Assembly (NCBI GenBank): GCA_025210235.1
Contig: JAOASG010000037.1
Span: forward strand, 1 to 64,000
From: Vallitalea sp.
Lineage (GTDB): Bacteria; Bacillota; Clostridia; Lachnospirales; Vallitaleaceae
Reading direction: 5' to 3'
Length of the DNA: 64,000 bases
Below the pieces are notes generated by a model that was not told where the DNA came from, made no database searches, and worked only from the letters and a program-made list of their open reading frames with translations. The first letter of the stretch is position 1. The number at the start of each line of letters is the position of its first letter. The position numbers and the translations under genes were made by a program. Of this stretch, positions 18,729 through 28,236 are shown piece after piece.

Positions 18729-19739
18729 ATGAGTATTACTATTAAAGACATTGCTAAATTGGCAGGTGTGTCGCATGCTACGGTTTCTAGAGCATTAAAT
18801 GATAGTCCGTTGATAAGTGACATAACTAAGAGTAAAATAAAAAAAATAGCAAAAGATAATAACTATATTCCAAACTATAGTGCAAAGAGCTTAAAGCTTG
18901 ATAAATCATATAATATTGGAGTTTTTTTATCAGCTTTTGAAGGTACTAGTGCTTCTTTCTTTTATAGTTATATAAAAGGCATTAATAAGTTAATGAAAGA
19001 AGGAAATTATAATTTAGTAGTTAAAGCTATTGATGATTTAGAAGGTAATTATAGCATGGTAAATACTAAACATTATGATGGGATTTTGGTTATAAGTCAA
19101 AAAAAAGAAGATGATGTATTTATAAGTTATATTGGCTCATTAAATATTCCTGTAGTAATATTAAATAGAAAAGTTAATATAAAAGGAACAACTTGTGTTT
19201 TTTCAGATGATAGAGATGGGGCTTATCAAGCTGTTAACTTTTTGATTAATCAAGGACATAGAAAAATAGGCTTAATAAAAGGTAAAGAGGGGTTCTTAAA
19301 TAGTAAAGAAAGATTAGCTGGTTATAAACTAGCTATGGATAAATCAGGAATCTCAATAGATAATAATTATATTACTAGTGGTAAATTTGATGTTATAAGT
19401 GGATATAATGGTATGAATAAAATATTAGAAAATAATAAAGAATTACCAACTGCTATGTTTTGTTCAAATGATGAAATGGCTTTTGGTGCTATAAGAGCCA
19501 TTACTGAAAAAGGACTTAGAGTACCTGAAGATATATCAGTAGTTGGATTTGATGATATTGATATGTGTAAATATATAACTCCCTCTCTTTCAACAGTTAG
19601 AAGAGAAATAACAAAGGTAGCTTATAGTGGTACAAAGATACTTTTTAATATGTTAGATAACAAAAATAGTAATGATGTTTCATTTACGAAAATTGAATGC
19701 AAGTTAAAAGTAAGGCAATCAATATATAAATTAGATTAA
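18729..19739 (+). CDS. LacI-family transcriptional repressor of the glucuronate genes
   Basis: A 336-residue regulator with an N-terminal LacI helix-turn-helix (TIKDIAKLAGVSHATVSRALN) and a periplasmic-binding-like sugar-sensing domain ending in the usual VVGFDDIDMCKYITPSLSTV segment. ATG 18729 with AAGGGAG is chosen; an upstream in-frame start at 18678 would begin inside the operator and before the -10 box. Identical operators in front of this gene and of uxaC indicate autoregulation and control of the hexuronate genes. The inducer is probably a hexuronate or fructuronate, by context only. Confidence 0.9.
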   Translation: MSITIKDIAKLAGVSHATVSRALNDSPLISDITKSKIKKIAKDNNYIPNYSAKSLKLDKSYNIGVFLSAFEGTSASFFYSYIKGINKLMKEGNYNLVVKAIDDLEGNYSMVNTKHYDGILVISQKKEDDVFISYIGSLNIPVVILNRKVNIKGTTCVFSDDRDGAYQAVNFLINQGHRKIGLIKGKEGFLNSKERLAGYKLAMDKSGISIDNNYITSGKFDVISGYNGMNKILENNKELPTAMFCSNDEMAFGAIRAITEKGLRVPEDISVVGFDDIDMCKYITPSLSTVRREITKVAYSGTKILFNMLDNKNSNDVSFTKIECKLKVRQSIYKLD

Positions 19740-19796
19740 TTGTGGATGTTTTTAAAAGCTATATTAAAAGCTAATAAGTATTAAATTTTAGCAATC

Positions 19797-19812
19797 ATGT
19801 ACACGTGTGCAA
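19797..19812 (+). promoter_or_regulatory. Second LacI-family operator, upstream of uxaC
   Basis: ATGTACACGTGTGCAA is the exact reverse complement of the operator at 18678-18693. It lies 23 bases before the uxaC start codon, just upstream of the ribosome binding site. I see no convincing promoter immediately around it, so it may act on a promoter overlapping the -10/start region or as a roadblock to read-through. Confidence 0.85.
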
Positions 19813-19835
19813 AAAAGAAGGAAGGAAATAGTGTT

Positions 19836-21236
19836 ATGAAAGAATTTTTATGTAAAGATTTTTTATTGGAAAATGATACTGCAAAGAAATTGTATCATGA
19901 GTATGCAAAAGATATGCCTATCTTCGATTATCATTGTCATTTAAGTCCTAAGGAAATTGCTGAAGATAAAAAATATGAAAATATTACAGAAGTCTGGCTT
20001 GGTGGAGACCATTATAAATGGAGAGGAATGAGAAGCCAAGGTATAGAAGAAAAGTATATTACTGGTGATGGAAATGATAAAGATAAGTTTATGAAATGGG
20101 CTAGCACAATACAATATTGTATTGGTAATCCATTATATCACTGGACACATCTTGAGTTATCAAGATATTTTGGTGTTGACAAGCAATTAAATGAGGAAAC
20201 AGCAGAAGAGATATGGGATATATGTAATAAAAAGTTACAAGAAGCTAGTTTTAGTGCAAAAGGGTTAATCAAAAGATCTAATGTTAAGGTAATTTGTACA
20301 ACTGACGATCCAATAGATGATTTGAAATATCACAAGATTATAAAAGAAGATAAAGATTTTGATGTTAAGGTATTGCCAACCTTTAGACCAGATAAATGTG
20401 TTAGTATTGAAAAAGATAGCTTTTTACCTTGGATTAATTCTTTAGAAAAAGTAGTGAATTATAAGGTGAATAATATTGATGCATTATTAAAAGCAATGAA
20501 TGAAAGAGTTCAGTATTTTCATGATTTAGGATGTAGAATTGCTGATCATGGTCTTGAAGGTGTTGACTATGTAGAAACAGAAAAAGAAGAAATTAATAAA
20601 ATCTTCCTTAAGAAACTAGCTAATGATGATATTAATGAAGAAGAAATTATTAAATTTAAAAGTTATATGCTTGTGTTTTTTGGAAGATTATATGCAAAGC
20701 ATAATTGGGCAATGCAATTGCATATGGGATGTATTAGAAATGCTAATACAAGAATGATGAAATTCTTAGGACCTGATACTGGATTTGATACTATCGGAGA
20801 TTATAGTATTGCAGAAGGATTAGCAGGGGTACTAGATGCTTTAGATAAGACAAATGAATTACCAAAAACTATATTATATAATTTGAATCCTTGTGATAAT
20901 TATGTTTTAGGTACTCTTATTGGATGTTTTCAAAATTCAGATGCAAAAGGCAAAATACAATTTGGTTCAGGTTGGTGGTTTAATGATCAAAAAGACGGCA
21001 TGATAAAACAAATGACTGACTTAGCTAATCTTGGTATGCTTAGTAATTTTGTTGGTATGTTAACAGACTCTAGAAGCTTTTTATCCTATACAAGACATGA
21101 GTATTTTAGAAGAATATTATGTAATGTAATAGGTAAGTGGGTTGAAAATGGAGAGTTCCCATGTGATATGAAGTTACTTGGAACGATTGTTCAAAATATC
21201 TCCTTTAATAATGCATTGAATTATTTTGAGGTATAG
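19836..21236 (+). CDS. uxaC: Glucuronate isomerase
   Basis: Cytoplasmic isomerase converting D-glucuronate to D-fructuronate (and galacturonate to tagaturonate); 466 residues, the normal UxaC length. The metal-binding YHCHLSP motif is near residue 30 and the family segments LADHGLEGV-like (CRIADHGLEGVDY) and QLHMGCIRNANTRM are clear. ATG 19836 follows GAAGGAAGG; an earlier in-frame ATG at 19797 lies in the operator and is rejected. First structural gene of a LacI-controlled pathway continuing with uxuA and uxuB. Confidence 0.96.
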   Translation: MKEFLCKDFLLENDTAKKLYHEYAKDMPIFDYHCHLSPKEIAEDKKYENITEVWLGGDHYKWRGMRSQGIEEKYITGDGNDKDKFMKWASTIQYCIGNPLYHWTHLELSRYFGVDKQLNEETAEEIWDICNKKLQEASFSAKGLIKRSNVKVICTTDDPIDDLKYHKIIKEDKDFDVKVLPTFRPDKCVSIEKDSFLPWINSLEKVVNYKVNNIDALLKAMNERVQYFHDLGCRIADHGLEGVDYVETEKEEINKIFLKKLANDDINEEEIIKFKSYMLVFFGRLYAKHNWAMQLHMGCIRNANTRMMKFLGPDTGFDTIGDYSIAEGLAGVLDALDKTNELPKTILYNLNPCDNYVLGTLIGCFQNSDAKGKIQFGSGWWFNDQKDGMIKQMTDLANLGMLSNFVGMLTDSRSFLSYTRHEYFRRILCNVIGKWVENGEFPCDMKLLGTIVQNISFNNALNYFEV

Positions 21237-21278
21237 ATATAAGTTACATATAATATAAAACGAAAGGAAAGTAAGTTT

Positions 21279-22322
21279 ATGGAAATGACTTTTAGATGGT
21301 ATGGCAAAGATGATCCAATTTCTTTAAATAAGATTAGGCAAATACCAGGAATGAAAGGGATTGTATCTGCAATCTATGATATCCCAGTTGGAGAGGTATG
21401 GCCACTAGATAAAATTATCGAACTAAAAAATGAAATTGAAAGCTATGGACTTGAATTATCAGTTATAGAAAGTGTACCTGTTCATGAAGATATTAAGATG
21501 GGATTAGATACTAGAGATAGATACATTAATAATTATACAGAAACTCTTAGGAATCTAGCTAAAGCTGGTATTAAGGTAGTTTGCTATAATTTTATGCCAG
21601 TTTTTGATTGGACTAGATCTAATCTTGCATATGATTTACCAGATGGTTCTAACGCGCTAATTTATAAAGAAGAGGATGTACAAAATATGAACCCTCTTTC
21701 AGGTGATTTAGAGTTACCAGGTTGGGATACTAGCTATTCTAAAGAAGATATGAAAAATTTACTTGAGTATTATCAAAATGTTACAGAAGAAGATATGTGG
21801 AATAATTTAAAATATTTTCTTGATAGAGTAATAAAAGTTGCAGAAGAAGTTAAAATCAAAATGGCTATACATCCGGATGATCCACCATGGTCAATTTTTG
21901 GATTACCAAGAATAATTACAAATAAAGAAAATATCGAGAGATTTTTAAAATTAGTTGATAGTCCATATAATGGATTAACATTATGTTCAGGATCTCTTGG
22001 TGTAGACCCTAATAACGATGTAGCACATATGGTTAGATACTTTGGTAAAATGGGAAGAATACATTTTGCTCATATAAGAAACGTTAAGATTACTGGTGAA
22101 AAATCATTTGAAGAATCTTCACATTTATCAACTGATGGATCATTAAATATTGCAGACATTGTAAGAGCGTATAAAGAAATTGGTTTTGAAGGTCCTATTA
22201 GACCAGATCACGGTAGAATGATTTGGGGAGAAACAGGAAGACCAGGTTATGGGTTATTTGATAGAGCTTTAGGAGCAACTTATATTAATGGATTATGGGA
22301 AGGCATTACAATAGAAAATTAG
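21279..22322 (+). CDS. uxuA: Mannonate dehydratase
   Basis: Dehydrates D-mannonate to 2-keto-3-deoxy-D-gluconate, third step of glucuronate breakdown; 347 residues, usual for UxuA of Firmicutes. The N-terminus ([22 protein letters not shown]) and the metal-ligand regions [15 protein letters not shown] and HIRNVK are visible. GAAAGGAAAG precedes the ATG. It sits between uxaC and a fructuronate reductase gene, with short gaps, indicating one operon. Confidence 0.96.
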   Translation: MEMTFRWYGKDDPISLNKIRQIPGMKGIVSAIYDIPVGEVWPLDKIIELKNEIESYGLELSVIESVPVHEDIKMGLDTRDRYINNYTETLRNLAKAGIKVVCYNFMPVFDWTRSNLAYDLPDGSNALIYKEEDVQNMNPLSGDLELPGWDTSYSKEDMKNLLEYYQNVTEEDMWNNLKYFLDRVIKVAEEVKIKMAIHPDDPPWSIFGLPRIITNKENIERFLKLVDSPYNGLTLCSGSLGVDPNNDVAHMVRYFGKMGRIHFAHIRNVKITGEKSFEESSHLSTDGSLNIADIVRAYKEIGFEGPIRPDHGRMIWGETGRPGYGLFDRALGATYINGLWEGITIEN

Positions 22323-22333
22323 GAGGCTGTAAA

Positions 22334-23173
22334 ATGAGTAGATTAGACGATAAAGTTGTAGTTATTACCGGAGGCGGAGGAGTTCTAGGTAGTTTCTTTG
22401 CTAAAGAATTAGCTAGTAATGGAGCAAAAGTAGCTGTACTTGATTTAAGATTAGAAGCTGCGGAAGAAGTTGTAAGTGAGATTGTTAAAATGGGTAATAA
22501 AGCTATTGCAGTAGCATGTAATGTGCTTGATAAGGAAAGTGTTATCAATGCTGAAAAACAAATATTTGATACTTATGGAGCTTGTGACATTTTAATTAAT
22601 GGAGCAGGAGGAAACCATCCAAAAGGTACTACAGATAAAGAATACATGGAACCAGAGGATTTAATAGGTGATAACGATGTAATGTCATTCTTTAATTTAG
22701 ATGACAAAGGAATTGAGTTTGTTTTTAATTTGAATTTTATGGGAACATTAATACCATCTCAAGTTTTTGGAAAGAGAATGGCAATGAAAAAAGATGGAGT
22801 TATATTAAATATATCTTCTATGTGTGCTTTTTCACCACTTACTAAAATTCCAGCTTATAGTGGAGCCAAAGCAGCAGTAAGTAATTTTACTAGATGGCTT
22901 TCAGTACATATGTCAAAGATGGGTATTAGAGTTAATGCTATTGCACCTGGATTTTTTGTAACTAATCAAAATAAAAAATTATTGTTAAATGAAGATGGAA
23001 GTTATACAGATAGATCTAAGAAAATTTTAAGTCAAACTCCAATGGATAGATTTGGTGAACCAGAGGAATTATTAGGTACACTTTTATGGCTTGTTGATAA
23101 TAAAACATCAGGATTTGTTAATGGTATTATTGTACCTGTTGATGGAGGTTTCTCAGCATATTCTGGAGTTTAA
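22334..23173 (+). CDS. uxuB: SDR-family D-fructuronate reductase (mannonate oxidoreductase)
   Basis: Short-chain dehydrogenase of 279 residues expected to reduce D-fructuronate to D-mannonate, linking UxaC and UxuA. The nucleotide-binding motif TGGGGVLG is near residue 12, the NAG-equivalent reads NGAGG, and the catalytic pair is YSGAK. This is the SDR type like Bacillus subtilis YjmF, unrelated to the long-chain E. coli UxuB. ATG 22334 has AGGAGG upstream. A strong terminator closes the operon after it. Substrate is inferred from the two neighbouring genes. Confidence 0.9.
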   Translation: MSRLDDKVVVITGGGGVLGSFFAKELASNGAKVAVLDLRLEAAEEVVSEIVKMGNKAIAVACNVLDKESVINAEKQIFDTYGACDILINGAGGNHPKGTTDKEYMEPEDLIGDNDVMSFFNLDDKGIEFVFNLNFMGTLIPSQVFGKRMAMKKDGVILNISSMCAFSPLTKIPAYSGAKAAVSNFTRWLSVHMSKMGIRVNAIAPGFFVTNQNKKLLLNEDGSYTDRSKKILSQTPMDRFGEPEELLGTLLWLVDNKTSGFVNGIIVPVDGGFSAYSGV

Positions 23174-23211
23174 TTGAATAAAATGTGTTTACATATTTTG
23201 AAAAAATATAT

Positions 23212-23252
23212 AAAAAAAGACGGTTTAACTGCTTGCAGGAAAACCGTTTTTT
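23212..23252 (+). terminator. Terminator of the glucuronate operon
   Basis: ACGGTTT (23220-23226) pairs with AAACCGT (23241-23247), preceded by an A-run and followed by T6. The A/T flanks allow use in both directions between convergent genes. Confidence 0.88.
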
Positions 23253-23308
23253 GCATTATAAGCTTAATTAATGAGCCTATACCATCGACCCGGAAACCTT
23301 CAAAAATG

Positions 23309-25012
23309 TTACATTGTAAATTCCGACATTGATTTATCAAATGTATCTATTATTTTACTTAAATTTTCGGATGCATATTTTATTTGTTGTCCAGTATTAG
23401 ATGTTTCTTGTATTTCTTTTGCTATTCCTTCTACAGATGTGATTGTATTGGACATCTCTGAATTAGTATATAAAATAGCTTCTTCCATTTTATTACTAGC
23501 TATTGCATGTTGAGAAGTAATCATTGTCATATCTTTTGAGGCATTCATAATATTTTCCATTGAAGTCAATATTTCTTGAATTTTTTCTGTAGTAAGTGAT
23601 GATTGTTTGCTTGTCTTTTTGGAGAGTTTAGCATTTTGAATAATTACTTCATTTACATTATTTAATTCAATTATTATCTCGTTAGATAACATTTTTACAT
23701 TTTCCGCTTCTCTGTTTGTTTCTTCTGCAAGTTGTCTTATTTCATCTGCCACAACAGCAAATCCTTTCCCAACTTCTCCAGCTCGTGCAGCCTCAATTGA
23801 TGCATTTAATGCCAAGAGATTAGTTTGGTCTGCTATTTTAGTAATTGTAGTAACAAAATGCTGAATATTTTCTATTTTTTCTGAAAGAATATCAGCTTTA
23901 TTAATTACTTCATCAGAAGATTGTACTACTTTCTTAGATAAGTCAACATTAGTTTGAACAAATTGAACTATTTCATTAGCATTATTAGTAACTAATTCAA
24001 CTTGATGTTCAACTTGATTACTACTTTCTGCAGCATTATTAGAACTTTTTGAAATACTATTAATCATATCTAATATTTCTGTTGTTTTTTCTCCAAGATT
24101 ATTTACTTGTATATTTACAGAATCAACATATTCTTCTACATTATTGATGCTGTTTTCAGAAGTAGCAATAACCTTTTGGAATCTTTCAACAATATCCTTC
24201 ATATTTGTATTAGTAGTTGACATTGTTTGATGATACTTTTCTAAAAAAACATTTAAAACATTTTTAACTATTGTTAATTCATCATTTGATTTATCTTTAA
24301 AACGATAGGAGACATCTAAATGTTCCCCAACACTTTTGATTTCTTTTATTAATTCCTTCATAGGTATAATAATTGAAAAACTAGTTGAGACTCCAATTAG
24401 TATTGCAAATAATAAAACTAATATTCCAGAAATTATAGTTTGAGAAATTGCAGTGTTTATTTTCTTGAAGTATATATCTTTATTAGTTTTTGCTGTGTTG
24501 TGACTATATTTTATTATTGTATCTATTCCACCTATAACTCTATCTGCTTTGGTTTTTGTATTTTGTTCATTTAAAAAATTAATGATTTCTTTGTCTCTTT
24601 TACCAGCTCTTAATTCATTAGCAAGTTTATGTATAACTATTTCATAATCATTAAATGCTTCTTTTACCTCGGATAATAATTTTTTGTTTTCATTAGTGTT
24701 TGCAGTTTTTTCATATTCACTAAGTGAATTTGTTACATAACCACAATTATCAACCATTGCTTGAATAAATTTCTCATCTCCTGTGGTTGAACGATAAAAG
24801 TTAATTATTATTTGATGCATATAAAAATTAGCTCTTTCAGCTGTTAAGATACCTTGTGTTCCTTCATTTACAATAACATTTACTTCTTGATTTCGTTGTT
24901 TCATATTATAGATTTGAACTAAAGAAGTAATAGTGTATAAAATAGTAAAAAAACAAACAATTATTATTAACCTATTCTTAATACTTGTTTTTCTTAAAAA
25001 AGTAAATTTCAT
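23309..25012 (-). CDS. Methyl-accepting chemotaxis protein
   Basis: Transmembrane chemoreceptor of 567 residues. A first membrane helix lies at about residues 15-32, an extracytoplasmic four-helix-type sensor to about 190, a second helix at about 190-212, then a HAMP-like segment and the coiled-coil signalling domain with the hairpin tip [43 protein letters not shown] precedes the ATG. It is convergent with the glucuronate operon; a role in sensing uronates is possible but only suggested by position. Ligand unknown. Confidence 0.95.
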   Translation of the reverse strand: MKFTFLRKTSIKNRLIIIVCFFTILYTITSLVQIYNMKQRNQEVNVIVNEGTQGILTAERANFYMHQIIINFYRSTTGDEKFIQAMVDNCGYVTNSLSEYEKTANTNENKKLLSEVKEAFNDYEIVIHKLANELRAGKRDKEIINFLNEQNTKTKADRVIGGIDTIIKYSHNTAKTNKDIYFKKINTAISQTIISGILVLLFAILIGVSTSFSIIIPMKELIKEIKSVGEHLDVSYRFKDKSNDELTIVKNVLNVFLEKYHQTMSTTNTNMKDIVERFQKVIATSENSINNVEEYVDSVNIQVNNLGEKTTEILDMINSISKSSNNAAESSNQVEHQVELVTNNANEIVQFVQTNVDLSKKVVQSSDEVINKADILSEKIENIQHFVTTITKIADQTNLLALNASIEAARAGEVGKGFAVVADEIRQLAEETNREAENVKMLSNEIIIELNNVNEVIIQNAKLSKKTSKQSSLTTEKIQEILTSMENIMNASKDMTMITSQHAIASNKMEEAILYTNSEMSNTITSVEGIAKEIQETSNTGQQIKYASENLSKIIDTFDKSMSEFTM

Positions 25013-25135
25013 GAAGTTATCATCCTTTTCTTTTGTATTGTATTAAAGTATAATGTAGTATTTTATACCTATTATAACATAAAAGTAATAAAGCAAAAAT
25101 GGTACTTTAAGATATAATACAATAGGAAGTTTATC

Positions 25136-25717
25136 TTATTTTTTCCTTTTTTTAGGTTTTTTCTTTACAGAATAACCAAATGTTCCAAGTTTTTCACCAA
25201 GTTCATAGTATGCTCCATGTGAATAGCATATTGGATTAGTTTTATCAAGGTGAAATTTATTGTTTTTATCAATATAAGTTTCATCTACATGAACAGCTAC
25301 TACTTCGGCTGTAAACATATCATGAGAGCCTAGTTTTACAATATCTTTAACTTGACACTCAATATTAACAGGACTTTCTAAAATTAAAGGAGCCTTAACT
25401 TTTGTAGCTTTTTCTATAGTTAGATTCATCTCTTTAAATTTATTTAAATCCTTACCCGATTTTACACCACAAAAATCTACTGCTTTTACTATTTTTTTAC
25501 ATGTTAAATTAATAACAAACTCTCCAGTATTTTTAATGATATTATATGAATGTCTATTAGGACGAACAGAGATATATGTCATTGGTGGATTAGTACATAT
25601 TGTTCCTGTCCATGCAATGGTAAGTACATTGTAATTCTCTTTATTGTCGCCGCAAGTGACTAATACGGCAGGAAGGGGATAAATCATATTTCCAGGTTTC
25701 CAATTAATTTTTGTCAT
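25136..25717 (-). CDS. Flavin reductase-like FMN-binding protein
   Basis: A 193-residue split-barrel FMN protein of the flavin reductase/flavoredoxin family. The N-terminal PLPAVLVTCGD region, IAWTGTICTNPPMTYISVRP and the GEFVINL strand are typical. It ends in a lysine-rich tail. GGAGAA precedes the ATG. It stands alone between two chemoreceptor genes with no reductase partner nearby, so whether it passes electrons to a monooxygenase, a metal or another flavoprotein cannot be told. Confidence 0.9.
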   Translation of the reverse strand: MTKINWKPGNMIYPLPAVLVTCGDNKENYNVLTIAWTGTICTNPPMTYISVRPNRHSYNIIKNTGEFVINLTCKKIVKAVDFCGVKSGKDLNKFKEMNLTIEKATKVKAPLILESPVNIECQVKDIVKLGSHDMFTAEVVAVHVDETYIDKNNKFHLDKTNPICYSHGAYYELGEKLGTFGYSVKKKPKKRKK

Positions 25718-26030
25718 AGAATATTCTCCTTTATTATAAAAAACTAATGATTTTTGGTTTTTAATTTTGAGGTAACAATATTATTATATATATATTATAA
25801 AAAAAATCAATTAAGGAAATTAAATAATAATAAACTAGTCAATTAAGCTATTTGTGATTCGCCTATTTTTTTCTACAATGTAGATTTTTTTATTAAAGGT
25901 TCTGATATAAAAAATAAGATTTATTAAAAAATGGAATAAATGGCAAAAATAGCTAAAGATTAGGAAATATTGACATTTATTACAAAAAAGGTTAGAATTG
26001 TAGATATATTACTAGAAAGGGGACATTATA
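25718..26030. other. Divergent intergenic region
   Basis: About 310 bases between the flavin reductase gene and the second chemoreceptor. Apart from the promoter at 25971-25998 it holds a small hairpin TCTAC/GTAGA (25872-25884) followed by T6; I see no open frame. Confidence 0.5.
25971..25998 (+). promoter_or_regulatory. Promoter of the second chemoreceptor gene
   Basis: TTGACA (25971-25976), 16-base spacer, TAGAAT (25993-25998), 33 bases before the TTG start codon. Confidence 0.7.
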
Positions 26031-28028
26031 TTGAAAAGTATTAAAACTAAAATGGTACTATCTTTAATTGTAATTATTTTATTTGCTTGTTGTGGATTAG
26101 GGTTCATCTCATATAACCTTGGCAAGAATGCTTTGGTTTCTAGCATGGAACATAATTTGACTATTATTTCAGAAAAATCTGCACATTTAATTGAGGAAAG
26201 AATAAATACTGAACTGGGTAAATTAAAAATTATTGCTGGAAGAACTAGAATAACAGATCCTAATAATTCTTTAGAAGACAAGCTCGATGCATTAAGAGAA
26301 GAAGTAAAAAGAAATGGCTACCAAATGATGAATATTATTGATATTAATGGAGATTCTATATCTACTAATGGTAAGACTTATAATCTTAGTCAGAGAGAGT
26401 ACTTTATAAAAGCAATGAATAATGAATCAAGTATATCTGATTTAATTGTTAGTAAAGAAGATGGATCATTAATTGTTGTTTATGCTGCCCCTATAAAATA
26501 TAATGGAAATATAAATGGTGTTGTTATAGGTATTAAGGATGCAATATCTTTTAGCGAACTAATAGCTGATATAACAGTAGGGGAATCAGGTTATGCATAT
26601 GTTGTTAATGAAGAAGGTCTTATAGTTGCTGATAAAGATACAAGTAGAGTAAATACTGTTAATTTATTAAAAGAAAGCGAAAAAGATAAGTTAAATGATT
26701 TAAACAAATTACTTAATAAAATGATTAAAAAAGAGTATGGAAGTGGTACTTATAACTATAATGGTATTACAAAAATGATTGGATATAGTCCTATTTTAAA
26801 AACTCATTGGTCTATAGGAATATCTGTTCCTCGAAGTGAAATTTTGTCTGAATTAAAAGGGTTAAGAGATGGTACATTAGGGTTATCAATTTTGATATTA
26901 ATAATTGCTGGGATTTTAATATATTTAATAGGTAATTATATTACAAAACCTTTGAAATATCTATCACAAGATATAAATACATTAGCTGAGTTTGATTTAA
27001 GTATACATAACGATAGTAATACAGGAAAATATGTAAAGAGAAAAGATGAGATTGGGACTATTGCTCAATCATTATCTATTATGCAAAAAAGTTTTAGGGA
27101 TTTAATAAATAAAATAATATTAGCATCAAATGAAATAAACGAATCCTCATCAGAGATGAGTAAAACAATTCAGCAATCAGCAATATCTTCTAATGAAGTG
27201 GCTTCAACCATTGAAGAAATTGCAAAGGGAGCTTCAGATCAAGCAAAAAATACAGAAAATGGATCACAGACAGCATATGAACTTGGTGATCTTATTCAAC
27301 AAGAATATGATAGTATGGAAGAAGTAAGCATGAGTTCTGGAAAAGTTACTCAACTTGTTAGTGAAGGATTAATTGAGCTAAATGATTTAATGGAAAAAAC
27401 AGATTTAAGTGGACAAGCTATTGATGAAATATTTGATGTAATAAAAAGAACCAATGATAGTTCAATAAAAATATCTAAGGCAAGTACAATGATAGCCTCT
27501 GTAGCAGAGCAGACAAACTTATTAGCTTTAAATGCAGCGATAGAAGCAGCAAGAGCAGGAGAAGCAGGAAAAGGTTTTGCTGTAGTTGCAGATGAAATTA
27601 GAAAGTTAGCAGAACAATCTACAGAATCTACTAAAGAAATTGATATGGTTGTTAATGAGCTAATAACTAATGCAAGTCAGGCTGTGAAAAGAATGGAAGA
27701 AGTCTCAGTCATAGTAAAACAGCAAATGGACAGTGTAAATGTTACGGAAACTAAATATAAAAATATAGCAGATGCTATAAATATTTCAGGTAATAGTATA
27801 GAGCAGTTAAATACAATTGGAGAAGAATTACAAAAGAAAAAGGATAATATAATTGATGTTATTCAAAACCTATCAGCAATAGCTGAAGAGAATGCTGCCA
27901 GTACAGAAGAGGCAGCGGCTTCTACACAGGAACAGTCTGCTTCATTAGAGCAAGTAGCAAGTACAAGTGAAAGTTTAGCTGAAATGGCTGTTGAATTAGA
28001 TAAAGAAGCATCAAAATTTCAATTGTAG
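26031..28028 (+). CDS. Methyl-accepting chemotaxis protein with dCache-type sensor
   Basis: A 665-residue chemoreceptor. An N-terminal membrane helix (about 8-28) is followed by an extracytoplasmic double-Cache-like sensor (about 30-280), a second helix near 285-305, HAMP, and the signalling domain with [37 protein letters not shown] split around the hairpin tip. The C-terminus is rich in Glu and Ala ([16 protein letters not shown]), containing likely methylation sites. The start is TTG with AAAGGGG 8 bases upstream. It has its own promoter and terminator. Ligand unknown. Confidence 0.95.
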   Translation: MKSIKTKMVLSLIVIILFACCGLGFISYNLGKNALVSSMEHNLTIISEKSAHLIEERINTELGKLKIIAGRTRITDPNNSLEDKLDALREEVKRNGYQMMNIIDINGDSISTNGKTYNLSQREYFIKAMNNESSISDLIVSKEDGSLIVVYAAPIKYNGNINGVVIGIKDAISFSELIADITVGESGYAYVVNEEGLIVADKDTSRVNTVNLLKESEKDKLNDLNKLLNKMIKKEYGSGTYNYNGITKMIGYSPILKTHWSIGISVPRSEILSELKGLRDGTLGLSILILIIAGILIYLIGNYITKPLKYLSQDINTLAEFDLSIHNDSNTGKYVKRKDEIGTIAQSLSIMQKSFRDLINKIILASNEINESSSEMSKTIQQSAISSNEVASTIEEIAKGASDQAKNTENGSQTAYELGDLIQQEYDSMEEVSMSSGKVTQLVSEGLIELNDLMEKTDLSGQAIDEIFDVIKRTNDSSIKISKASTMIASVAEQTNLLALNAAIEAARAGEAGKGFAVVADEIRKLAEQSTESTKEIDMVVNELITNASQAVKRMEEVSVIVKQQMDSVNVTETKYKNIADAINISGNSIEQLNTIGEELQKKKDNIIDVIQNLSAIAEENAASTEEAAASTQEQSASLEQVASTSESLAEMAVELDKEASKFQL

Positions 28029-28087
28029 ATTTATTAGTGATTTCAATAATTATGAGTAATTATAAGAAAAGTTATTTAATTTATAAT

Positions 28088-28136
28088 AAGCAAGAGGACG
28101 TTACATACCAGTAATAGTTCTCTTGCTTTATTTAGT
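28088..28136 (+). terminator. Terminator of the dCache chemoreceptor gene
   Basis: AAGCAAGAGGAC (28088-28099) pairs with GTTCTCTTGCTT (28117-28128), a 12-bp stem with one wobble, followed by TATTTA. Confidence 0.8.
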
Positions 28137-28160
28137 ATTGATTTGGTATAGAAATCGTAT

Positions 28161-28189
28161 TTGGATATTTTGTTTAGTAATGATATAAT
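28161..28189 (+). promoter_or_regulatory. Promoter of the GGDEF gene
   Basis: TTGGAT (28161-28166), 17-base spacer, TATAAT (28184-28189), 47 bases before the start codon. Confidence 0.75.
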
Positions 28190-28236
28190 AAATATACTAA
28201 CAACTAACATATTAATTTAGTAAGGATAGGTAAACT

